Virus record (IMG/VR): IMGVR_UViG_3300032246_001892
Location: 1-64,000 of that record
Direction: 5' to 3' (one strand)
Length of the DNA: 64,000 nt
Origin: a virus
Below the pieces are notes generated by a model. That model saw only the letters and a list, made by a program, of their open reading frames with translations. It had not been told where the DNA came from and ran no database searches. This document shows positions 13,595-20,361 of this stretch, in pieces. The position numbers and the translations under genes are program-made. Each line of letters opens with the position of its first letter. The first letter of the stretch is position 1.

Positions 13595-13951
13595 ATGAAT
13601 GAAGAACAAAAAGTGATTGTTATTACTATGATGGAATCGTATACCACTTACGAAAATCATGGCACACTTAAGATTGATTTAGAAAATTGGGTAGAACTTG
13701 ATGGCAAGGATAAAAATGAAATTGCAGAATGGTTAAATAATAATTCTGATAATCTTTTTGTTGATACAACTACCGGTGAGATTAAAAGAGATCAATTTTA
13801 TAAATATGATCAAGAAGAATTGGATGATATGTTAGTAAACGGAGAAGAAAAAGAAGTTGATGAAGATATTATTCCTTTATATGAATATCGGCAGAACACA
13901 GAAGTAATCTCAGATAGAATTAAAAACGAACAGAAATATCTTTATATTTAA
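13595..13951 (+). CDS. Acidic hypothetical protein (118 aa)
   Basis: Strongly acidic (many Asp/Glu, for example GEEKEVDEDIIP). Begins MNEEQKVIVITMMESYTT, predicted alpha/beta. No family recognised. It has its own early-type promoter and lies between tRNA-Gln and tRNA-Tyr. Confidence 0.65.
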   Translation: MNEEQKVIVITMMESYTTYENHGTLKIDLENWVELDGKDKNEIAEWLNNNSDNLFVDTTTGEIKRDQFYKYDQEELDDMLVNGEEKEVDEDIIPLYEYRQNTEVISDRIKNEQKYLYI

Positions 13952-13958
13952 AATAAAT

Positions 13959-14041
13959 GGGTCGGTACCGAAGTGGCCAAACGGGGAGCTCTGTAAAAGC
14001 TTTGTCATTCGACTTCGAAGGTTCGAATCCTTCCCGGCCCA
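13959..14041 (+). tRNA. tRNA-Tyr(GUA)
   Basis: Acceptor GGGTCGG/CCGGCCC (one T-G), anticodon arm GAGCT-CTGTAAA-AGCTT (GTA), long variable arm as in bacterial Tyr tRNAs, T-arm GAAGG-TTCGAAT-CCTTC, discriminator A; CCA not encoded. Confidence 0.92.
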
Positions 14042-14082
14042 CATTAAATAATATTATTTACAAAAAAAATGTAAATCCATGG

Positions 14083-14093
14083 TAAGTAATTAC
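14083..14093 (+). promoter_or_regulatory. Late-type promoter element
   Basis: TAAGTA (14083-14088), five bases, ATG 14094. It decides between two in-frame starts. Confidence 0.5.
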
Positions 14094-14474
14094 ATGGAAA
14101 AAACATGCACTCAATGTAAACAAACAAAATCAATAGACTCCTTTACGAAAAAGAAGAGTAAAATAGGAAAATATTATAGTTGGTGTAAAGTATGTTTGAG
14201 CATATACAATCGTAAGAAGTTTAAAAACAGAAAACAAGAAATATTAGATATATTAAAAATTAAAGAATGTGTTAGATGTGGATATAAAAAGTATTTAGGG
14301 GCTTTAGAATTTCACCATGAAAAGGGGGATAAAAAATTTAATTTATCTAAAAATCAATCAATAGAACGAAGTATAGAAGAAGCAAAAAAATGTATAGTTT
14401 TATGCTCTAATTGTCACAAAGAAGAACATTATTTTTTACATAATAAAAAACGCCCACCATTTTATGAAAATTAA
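14094..14474 (+). CDS. HNH homing-type endonuclease with zinc finger
   Basis: 126 residues from ATG 14094 (another ATG lies at 14079). N-terminal finger CTQCKQTKSIDSF...YSWCKVC, then CVRCGYKKYLGALEFHHEK and IVLCSNCHKEEH, the HNH metal core with Cys pairs. It follows tRNA-Tyr directly, matching the tRNA association of the other mobile endonuclease genes here. Its end overlaps the next gene by 11 bp. Confidence 0.82.
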   Translation: MEKTCTQCKQTKSIDSFTKKKSKIGKYYSWCKVCLSIYNRKKFKNRKQEILDILKIKECVRCGYKKYLGALEFHHEKGDKKFNLSKNQSIERSIEEAKKCIVLCSNCHKEEHYFLHNKKRPPFYEN

Positions 14475-15141
14475 AACAGATCTCACAAAAATATGTGACG
14501 GAATTTATCTATGTGAAATGGATAATAGATATGATCTTGCAATGACTTTTTGTAGAGTACAAGAATTTTATGAGTCTGCTTTTAAAGAAATAAGAGGTAA
14601 AAGTTTTTCTATGATGAAATTCCAAAGATTATATTCTTTGAAACGGGAAGGTTGTTTTTCATATCCACTAGATTGGGCAGGATTCAATATCCCAAGTAGT
14701 ATATTGGAAAAGTTTTATAAGGGAGATTGGATGTCTAATGACTGGAATGAATATGATGGTGTCTTTAAAAAAATTGTGAATCAAATAGGCGAAGATAAAC
14801 CATTTTATTTAATTGCTTCAGAAAAGAATCAAAAACAAACCGTAGATCATGAGTTATGCCATGCTTTTTATAATTTAAATAAGGATTATAAAAGTAGTGT
14901 TGATAAAATGATTAATAGTATTCCCAAGACTCTTCTCAATAAAATGAAGAAGGTTCTTAAAGATACCGGCTACTGTGATAGAGTGATGAAAGACGAGATA
15001 CAGGCATACCTTTCCTGTGACCATAATTATTTTTCACACCAAGGACGTTTGTCTGATATAGATGATAAAAGAATAGAAAAATTTGAAAAGTTATTTCAAA
15101 ACCATTTTAACAAACACATATCCCTAAATATAACAAAATGA
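14464..15141 (+). CDS. HExxH protein, putative metallopeptidase-like
   Basis: 225 residues. The segment TVDHELCHAFYNLNKDYK contains HELCH (HExxH) followed by a helical region and a conserved-looking KDEIQAYLSCD. HExxH plus a downstream Glu is the minimal zincin pattern, but I cannot place it in a named family. I recall similar uncharacterised proteins in T4-like phages next to the HAD-domain gene, as here. It overlaps the next gene by 4 bp, suggesting coupling. Confidence 0.65.
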   Translation: MKIKTDLTKICDGIYLCEMDNRYDLAMTFCRVQEFYESAFKEIRGKSFSMMKFQRLYSLKREGCFSYPLDWAGFNIPSSILEKFYKGDWMSNDWNEYDGVFKKIVNQIGEDKPFYLIASEKNQKQTVDHELCHAFYNLNKDYKSSVDKMINSIPKTLLNKMKKVLKDTGYCDRVMKDEIQAYLSCDHNYFSHQGRLSDIDDKRIEKFEKLFQNHFNKHISLNITK

Positions 15142-16301
15142 ATTTTAAAGATTTCTACAATAATGAAGAGGGGTATATGGTTCTCCTTAAAGACATACCG
15201 GTAAGCGAGGCTCTTTCTTATCACTTAAAACATAAATTAACTTTATGTGAAAACCACTTTAGAATATATTCTAAAGCATATTTTGATTTAATTGCTGAAG
15301 CAAGAGATCTTTATAATAGGAATCTTTTATCTTTAAATGATGAAGATGCAGAAATGGTAGAGTCAAATCTAGGAGAAAAGGCATTATATGAAGGAAGAGA
15401 AGTGTTTTTAGAGGCTCCTCTTACATTCAATGAAGATGTAATAACGGAAGCGATCGCGGTTATTCCTCATAATTCAATTCATACCAAAATCTTTGTTGAT
15501 ATGGATGGCGTGCTTTGTGATCTATATAATGTAGTGGCTTCAGAATTGAACATCCCTCTTGAAGAATTGACTCCTGGGGATTATGCTGGATTTTTCAAAT
15601 CTCATGCTGATGATGCAGATGATGTTTTTGCTAATTTGCCAAAATACGAATCAGCAGATTTCTTAATTAAAATAGTCAATGATTTAGCAGGAGAATATCG
15701 TATTTGCTCCGCTCAACTTAAAAATCACGATTCGACAAAAGTGATATCTGGAAAGAATCAATGGCTTGATAATAATTTAGAGGATCAGCCAGTTGAGAGA
15801 ATTTTTACCAGGGAAAAATATAAACATGCTACTACAGACGGCAAACCTAATATTTTAATTGATGATTGGAAAGAAAATATCAATGATTGGAATGATGCCG
15901 GCGGAATAGGAATTCTTTATTCAGCTGAGAGAGATGGTCTAGATACTTTAATAGAGAAATTATTAGAAGCTAAAGAACTTCTTGACAATAGATATAAAGG
16001 TGTGGTCATGACTGAAGCCAAAGTACATGGTAAAAATGTAAAGCTTAATAAACCCTTTAGAACTCCAGGAGGTCCTAAGAAGTTTGCAGTTTATGTAAAA
16101 ACTCCTAAAGGCACAGTTAAGAAAGTTACATTCGGAGATCCTAATATGAGAGTTCGTAATGCTAGTAAAGCAAGAGCGAAGTCTTTTAGAGCAAGACATA
16201 AATGTTCTCAGAAAAAGGATAGAACGACTGCTGGGTATTGGAGCTGTAATGTATCAAGATATAGAAAAGCATTAGGGTTAAAATCAACAAGAGCCTGGTA
16301 A
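15138..16301 (+). CDS. HAD-family phosphatase fused to basic C-terminal domain
   Basis: 387 residues. An N-terminal region of about 115 residues precedes the HAD motif IFVDMDGVLCD (118-128), with a later acidic motif NILIDDWKENI (about 235-245). This is the layout of 5'-nucleotidase-like HAD enzymes. From about residue 290 a separate basic domain follows, with KKVTFGDPNMRVR, KSFRARHKCSQKKDRTTAGY and WSCNVSRY. The RARH...YWSC pattern recurs in uncharacterised virion-associated phage proteins. The fusion could link nucleotide trimming to a DNA- or virion-binding module. Overlaps with both neighbours support one operon. Confidence 0.75.
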   Translation: MNFKDFYNNEEGYMVLLKDIPVSEALSYHLKHKLTLCENHFRIYSKAYFDLIAEARDLYNRNLLSLNDEDAEMVESNLGEKALYEGREVFLEAPLTFNEDVITEAIAVIPHNSIHTKIFVDMDGVLCDLYNVVASELNIPLEELTPGDYAGFFKSHADDADDVFANLPKYESADFLIKIVNDLAGEYRICSAQLKNHDSTKVISGKNQWLDNNLEDQPVERIFTREKYKHATTDGKPNILIDDWKENINDWNDAGGIGILYSAERDGLDTLIEKLLEAKELLDNRYKGVVMTEAKVHGKNVKLNKPFRTPGGPKKFAVYVKTPKGTVKKVTFGDPNMRVRNASKARAKSFRARHKCSQKKDRTTAGYWSCNVSRYRKALGLKSTRAW

Positions 16302-16564
16302 TGAGTCAACCTTATCAAGAAGAAATAATTTCTAGTAAAGAAGTTATTAGGAATTTCTCAGAAACTTTAGACGAGGAAGATCTGAAGTGGCACTTTGACA
16401 ACGAAGATAGAGTCGTTGAAGTTTTAGAACCAACGGACTGGCTTATTCAATTTGATAATCTATTGCCCGAATCTATAGAAGGTACATTATATATCCCAGC
16501 AGGAGTTTATCATAGAGTTATAAAAGGAACAAAAGATTTTAAAATAAAAATTAAAAAATCTTGA
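16301..16564 (+). CDS. Small cupin-like protein (87 aa)
   Basis: 87 residues. The acidic N-terminal half is followed by YIPAGVYHRVIKGTKDFKIK, reminiscent of the PxGxxHxV strand of cupin folds. Metal ligands are incomplete (one His). It starts at the stop of the HAD gene (TAATG). Function unknown. Confidence 0.6.
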   Translation: MSQPYQEEIISSKEVIRNFSETLDEEDLKWHFDNEDRVVEVLEPTDWLIQFDNLLPESIEGTLYIPAGVYHRVIKGTKDFKIKIKKS

Positions 16565-16600
16565 TCTTTCTGCAAAGGCGTGTTAATATAATCATGTCAA

Positions 16601-16620
16601 GCACGAGTAGCTTAGCGGTA
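16601..16620 (+). pseudogene. Orphan tRNA 5' fragment
   Basis: GCACGAG-TA-GCTTAGCGGTA looks like a tRNA 5' acceptor strand, T8-A9 and the first half of a D-arm, after which the sequence breaks. The acceptor strand pairs fully with CTCGTGT at 17572-17578, the 3' end of a tRNA-like gene about 970 bp downstream. Confidence 0.45.
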
Positions 16621-16628
16621 TAAAATAT

Positions 16629-16702
16629 GGGGATTTAGTTAAAAAGTATAACGCCTGATTTACACTCAGGAGTCGTTGGAGCATTACCATCAGTCCCTAC
16701 CA
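16629..16702 (+). tRNA. Non-canonical tRNA-Val(UAC), CCA encoded
   Basis: Acceptor GGGGATT/AGTCCCT (7 pairs, two G-T), T8-A9, D-stem GTTA/TAAC, anticodon arm CCTGA-TTTACAC-TCAGG (TAC), T-stem GTTGG/CCATC (4 of 5), discriminator A, CCA. The T-loop is AGCATTA and the D-loop AAAAGTA lacks GG, the same departures as in tRNA-Cys at 11123. The 3' end of a minus-strand endonuclease gene overlaps it. Confidence 0.65.
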
Positions 16703-17413
16703 CTTTAATAATAGATTCTTTTATTAAATGTTTTTTCCCTAGAATAATAATTTTAACATTATTTTGTTCTGCTGTTCTTTTAATTTTATCTATATCAGTT
16801 TTAATTAAGAAATCATTTTTTGGATCAAGATATACATTATACATAGGTAGATAAAAATCTGGGTAATATCTTCTTTGTTGGTTTTTATTATCTTTGTACC
16901 AAAAAAAGAAGGTCTGATCCATAATATTTTTAAATTATTCAATATATTTGAAAGAGTAACTTCATATGAACTTTCTGCCACAAAAATTTCACCCTTTATG
17001 TTTGAAATTTTGCTTCTGTGTGTATGCTTTTGACCGCCACATTTAGGATTTATAGTTGATGTTATTTTATTCCAATTTACAAGACAATCTTTGCAGCAAG
17101 TTTTTAAATAAGGAGACCCTGTGTCTTTTTGACAAAAATTACATAGAAGATTCGGTTTATCGCACGTGGGTGTTATACCTCTTTTTCTTAAAGATTCTAT
17201 ACATTTTTGTTTGGTTTTTTCTGATTGTTTATATCCTAAAAGTTTTTCTTTTACCTTTTTCTTAAATTCTTCAGTTCTTGCGCCTCTACTATTAGAACAA
17301 GATCTAGAACAAAATCTTAAAGGAGTATTAATAGCTTTTTTGTCTTTTCTCCATTCATGTTTTATTTTTTTACAACATTTTAAACAAATATTTGAACCTG
17401 TAAAAGTTTTCAT
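16635..17413 (-). pseudogene. Endonuclease with internal frameshift (zinc-finger plus PD-(D/E)XK/Vsr-like)
   Basis: Two overlapping minus-strand frames make one protein. The first (17413 down to about 16905) has Cys fingers (CLKCCKK, CNFCQKD), a NUMOD-like basic helix and SSYEVTLSNILNNLKILW. The second continues with FFWYKDNKNQQRRYYPDFYL, YLDPKNDF and IIILGKKHL, as in Vsr-like homing nucleases (E...PDFYL...E/D-x-K). The join falls at an A7 run on the plus strand (16901-16907); one base more would restore the frame. It may be a decayed gene, a sequencing error or a slippage site. The tail reads into tRNA-Val. Confidence 0.65.
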
Positions 17414-17507
17414 AACAAAATTTTAAATACTTACGTGATAAGGGTTCGAATATAAGTAAATTATATAAATGTTAGATATATATATACAAATTTGTATTTA
17501 AATGAAT

Positions 17508-17582
17508 GGGGGTGTAGTGCTAATGGTAACACGCAGCCTTAGCAAGGCCGAGTTAAGGGTTCGAATCCCTCCTCGTGTACCA
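17508..17582 (+). tRNA. tRNA-like gene, anticodon read as AGC (Ala), broken acceptor
   Basis: D-arm GTG...CAC with GG, anticodon arm CAGCC-TTAGCAA-GGCCG (one A-C mismatch) giving AGC, T-arm AAGGG-TTCGAAT-CCCTC, discriminator A, CCA. The acceptor strands GGGGGTG and CTCGTGT do not pair (three mismatches), while CTCGTGT pairs with the orphan 5' fragment at 16601. It is probably a chimeric or inactive tRNA. Confidence 0.5.
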
Positions 17583-17594
17583 CGCCTCTATCCC

Positions 17595-17606
17595 TAAATA
17601 AAAATC
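17595..17606 (+). promoter_or_regulatory. Late-type promoter element
   Basis: TAAATA (17595-17600), six bases, ATG 17607. Confidence 0.55.
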
Positions 17607-17933
17607 ATGAATCTAGGGGATTTTGTGATTTTGACAAGCATTTTTTATCTGCTGTCATTTTTCTGCTTTTTTATATATAGACATTTTTATCCCAGTAAAG
17701 CATTTTTAGTTGAAGGTGGTTATCAATATGTATTGTGGGATATGAGACAATACAGACATAAAAAATATGAATTGAATCCCAAAGTATTGAGAACCTCTAT
17801 TAGGATTTACGTTAGGGGTGTAGATAAACATAATAGCAGAGAAATTACTAAGTGTGTTTTGCAAAAATTAATAGATAATAATATATTGGAATTGGATACT
17901 AATGGTAATAAAGACATATATTATAAAAAATGA
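17607..17933 (+). CDS. Single-TM protein (108 aa)
   Basis: One N-terminal hydrophobic segment (about residues 6-26), then a soluble basic domain of about 80 residues (DMRQYRHKKYELNPKVLRTS) that looks winged-helix-like in pattern, though this is a weak impression. It overlaps the next gene by 4 bp. No family recognised. Confidence 0.6.
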   Translation: MNLGDFVILTSIFYLLSFFCFFIYRHFYPSKAFLVEGGYQYVLWDMRQYRHKKYELNPKVLRTSIRIYVRGVDKHNSREITKCVLQKLIDNNILELDTNGNKDIYYKK

Positions 17934-18157
17934 AATTTTTAATCTTGTTTTTGATGTGCGTTAATTTATCGGCATCAGAATATATAAACACCAACAATAT
18001 AAACACAGAAGAATTTTTAAATGAAATGCAAAAGGTTTATCATTTAAAGATACATAAAACTCACAAAATAGATTTTATCTTAACGGGTCAAACTATTTTT
18101 GACTATAGAAACAACCGAAACAACACTTATAGCTGTTTTAAACTAAATTTTTGGTAA
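17930..18157 (+). CDS. Small secreted protein (75 aa)
   Basis: Clear N-terminal signal peptide (MKFLILFLMCVNLSAS, likely cut after SAS), then about 58 polar residues rich in Asn, Lys and His. Probably exported to the periplasm by the host. Function unknown. It starts in an ATGA overlap with the membrane protein upstream. Confidence 0.6.
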   Translation: MKFLILFLMCVNLSASEYINTNNINTEEFLNEMQKVYHLKIHKTHKIDFILTGQTIFDYRNNRNNTYSCFKLNFW

Positions 18158-18159
18158 AT

Positions 18160-18690
18160 ATGAAAGACGTGCATTGCGATATACAAAACATACTGTTTAG
18201 TAAAACAGTCATTAGTGCTAAAATAAAATCACTAGGGAGAACGATTACCAAGGACTATGCTGGTAAAGATTTAACAATTATTAGTTTAATGACAGGCAGC
18301 TTGTTGTTTACAGCTGATTTAATAAGAGAAATTAATATTCCAATCTCTCTTTATACAATAACAGTCTCAAGTTACAATGGTGCTAAAATAAGCTCAGGGA
18401 CACTTAATATCAAAGACTCTCTCCCTGATTGTAAAGATAAGGATGTGTTGATTGTTGATGATATATTAGATACCGGATTAACTCTTTCTTCTCTTAAAAC
18501 AATTATAGGAGCCCTTCAACCTGCTTCTATTAAGACTTGTGTTCTATTAAACAAAAAAATAGAGCGTACTAATTTGCAGCATCCGGATTATTTTGGATTT
18601 GAAATAGATAAAGAATTTGTAGTAGGTTATGGATTGGATTTTAACGGCACATATAGAAATCTGCCTTATGTTGGTATTTTAAAAAATTAA
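18160..18690 (+). CDS. Hypoxanthine phosphoribosyltransferase homologue
   Basis: 176 residues from ATG 18160, two bases after the previous stop (a TTG at 18151 is also in frame). PRPP-binding motif VLIVDDILDTGLT, an SLMTGSLLFTADLIR loop and the C-terminal FVVGYGLDFNGTYRNLPYVG are characteristic of HPRT. The family converts hypoxanthine or guanine plus PRPP to IMP or GMP. It is rare in phages; with PurA it would supply IMP-derived purines. Substrate preference cannot be read. Confidence 0.85.
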   Translation: MKDVHCDIQNILFSKTVISAKIKSLGRTITKDYAGKDLTIISLMTGSLLFTADLIREINIPISLYTITVSSYNGAKISSGTLNIKDSLPDCKDKDVLIVDDILDTGLTLSSLKTIIGALQPASIKTCVLLNKKIERTNLQHPDYFGFEIDKEFVVGYGLDFNGTYRNLPYVGILKN

Positions 18691-18692
18691 AG

Positions 18693-18732
18693 TTGTAATA
18701 TCTTTAATTTATTAATATAATAACCAGACCAT
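18693..18732 (+). promoter_or_regulatory. Early-type promoter
   Basis: TTGTAA (18693-18698), 17-bp spacer, TATAAT (18716-18721), eleven bases to ATG 18733. Confidence 0.5.
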
Positions 18733-19323
18733 ATGAATTTGGAACATCTTAGAAGAGAGACCGTTTTAGTTTTAAATAGGAATTGGCAAGCAATTCACGT
18801 TAAGTCCCCTGCAGAAGCATTGTCAATGATGTTTACAGATACTGCTACAGGTTTAGATATTAGAGGAAATGATGACATGGCTCCTTATAAATGGGACAAA
18901 TGGATTGGTCTTCCATATGATGAAAATGCTTTTTATATTAAAACTATAAGAGGCGAAATTAAGATTCCTAAAATTATCATCTTATCATCCTTTGATAAAG
19001 TGCCACAAAAAAGACCTAAATTTTCAAGCAGAGGTGTTTGGATGAGAGACGGAGGTGTGTGTCAATACACTGGTCAAAAATTAACTCCTAATGAAGGGAA
19101 TATAGATCATATTATTCCAAGGTCTCGGGGAGGAGCTACTAATTGGTCCAATTGTGTTCTGGCACATAAAGAAGTTAATGCCAAGAAAGCAGATAAAACT
19201 CCTCAAGAAGCTGGGTTGAAATTAATCAGGACTCCTAAAGAACCCAAATCAATGCCTACTACTTTTTACATCAGGAACAAACACAAGATTAAAGAATGGG
19301 ATATGTTTTTAAAATATGAATAG
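18733..19323 (+). CDS. HNH endonuclease domain protein
   Basis: 196 residues. N-terminal TVLVLNRNWQAIHVKSPAEA is a conserved opening of a bacterial and phage HNH family. The core lies at VCQYTGQKLTPNEGNIDHII, PRSRGGATNWSNCVLAHKEV, with NAKKADKTPQEAGL after it. Role unknown: these proteins are often not mobile and may serve in recombination or defence. It overlaps the dCMP deaminase gene by 8 bp. Confidence 0.8.
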   Translation: MNLEHLRRETVLVLNRNWQAIHVKSPAEALSMMFTDTATGLDIRGNDDMAPYKWDKWIGLPYDENAFYIKTIRGEIKIPKIIILSSFDKVPQKRPKFSSRGVWMRDGGVCQYTGQKLTPNEGNIDHIIPRSRGGATNWSNCVLAHKEVNAKKADKTPQEAGLKLIRTPKEPKSMPTTFYIRNKHKIKEWDMFLKYE

Positions 19324-19720
19324 AATAAGCTGGGAAGAATACGCTTTAAAAATAGCAGAGGTTGCATCATTGCGATCAGAAGACCCACGTACTAAAGTAG
19401 GTTGTTGCTTATTAAGACACGACAACACTATAGCTAGTTTAGGTTATAATGGTGCTCCTGCAGGAGTAGAAATAGAATGGGATAATCGTGTAGAGAAACA
19501 TAAAAGAGTCATACATGCAGAGATTAATGCTTTGCGTATGGTTAAACCTGGAGAATGTTATTTGGCTGCTATAACATTATCACCTTGTAATGATTGCATT
19601 AAGTCTTTAGCAGCTTACGGCATCAAAAAAATCGTATACAGAAATGTATACGATTGTGGTACTTCTTATTGCTTCAAAGAGATAGCAAAAGATTTTGGAA
19701 TAGAACTTATTAAACTTTAA
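19316..19720 (+). CDS. dCMP/deoxycytidylate deaminase
   Basis: 134 residues with zinc-binding HAEINAL and SPCNDCIKS, and the SLGYNGAPAG substrate loop typical of phage dCMP deaminases. It converts dCMP to dUMP and so feeds the ThyX encoded at 59934. The length is short compared with T4 Cd, lacking the extra N-terminal zinc region. The 3' end overlaps the minus-strand gene at 19717 by 4 bp. Confidence 0.88.
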   Translation: MNRISWEEYALKIAEVASLRSEDPRTKVGCCLLRHDNTIASLGYNGAPAGVEIEWDNRVEKHKRVIHAEINALRMVKPGECYLAAITLSPCNDCIKSLAAYGIKKIVYRNVYDCGTSYCFKEIAKDFGIELIKL

Positions 19721-20304
19721 GTCCAGAAATACTGTCTATTACGGATTATATTTTCCAATACTACAGTATCCTTATCTTCGATAAGTTTTTCTATGCGATC
19801 TACTTCTGAGTAAAGATCTTTATAAGATTTTTCTCCAAGAGTCATCTTATAAAGATTGGTACCTTCAACTTTTTTGAACATATCATTAAAAGGCCTTAAT
19901 GGAGGATAAGCGCCATTAAGATCCTTTTCTAATTGAGGTCTTTCTACAGTGATATATCTATAAGAATCTTCTAACCAATTAGCAAATTTTTGATGATTTT
20001 CTGTGGCGCTCCAATCAGTAGATCCGTTCAAGTATTCGTCCTCATAAAAACCTTTGACAAATTCAAAATTAACCTTTTCTATAAGAGATGATACATCATT
20101 CCATTTTTTGGGAATAATTTTACGATATCTTTTATTTTGAGGATCTATGATCGGATCAATTTTATCATAGTAAAAATGTCTCCAGCTTCCAGGGAAGGCA
20201 TTGAATAGATCAATTCTCCCTAAAAATTTATAATTCCATAATATATTCTGTATGAAATTAAAATGTTTTAAAACTGGTTTAGATGAGATCTTTTGAATGT
20301 CCAT
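19717..20304 (-). CDS. Hypothetical protein (195 aa)
   Basis: 195 residues, rich in aromatic and charged residues (LFNAFPGSWRHFYYDKIDPI), with a C-terminal acidic helix. No motif recognised. It is transcribed from a promoter embedded in an 18-bp inverted repeat and lies downstream of nrdA on the same strand. Confidence 0.65.
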   Translation of the reverse strand: MDIQKISSKPVLKHFNFIQNILWNYKFLGRIDLFNAFPGSWRHFYYDKIDPIIDPQNKRYRKIIPKKWNDVSSLIEKVNFEFVKGFYEDEYLNGSTDWSATENHQKFANWLEDSYRYITVERPQLEKDLNGAYPPLRPFNDMFKKVEGTNLYKMTLGEKSYKDLYSEVDRIEKLIEDKDTVVLENIIRNRQYFWT

Positions 20305-20338
20305 GTTTTAATTCTATAATATTTTTAATATTAATCAA
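20305..20338 (-). promoter_or_regulatory. Early-type promoter within inverted repeat
   Basis: On the minus strand TTGATT (20338-20333), 16-bp spacer, TAGAAT (20316-20311), six bases to the ATG at 20304. Confidence 0.6.
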
Positions 20339-20357
20339 GAATATTATAGAATTAAAA
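20306..20357. repeat. 18-bp perfect inverted repeat
   Basis: TTTTAATTCTATAATATT (20306-20323) is repeated as its exact reverse complement at 20340-20357, with 16 bp between. It fills the gap between the nrdA stop and the next minus-strand gene and contains a -10 box in each arm. It could be an operator or an RNA hairpin after nrdA. Confidence 0.85.
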
Positions 20358-20361
20358 TTAA

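Noticed and set aside
17438-17450. GATAAGGGTTCGAAT-like segment as another tRNA
   Set aside because: It copies only the 5' side of a T-arm shared with the tRNA-like gene at 17508; no stems close.
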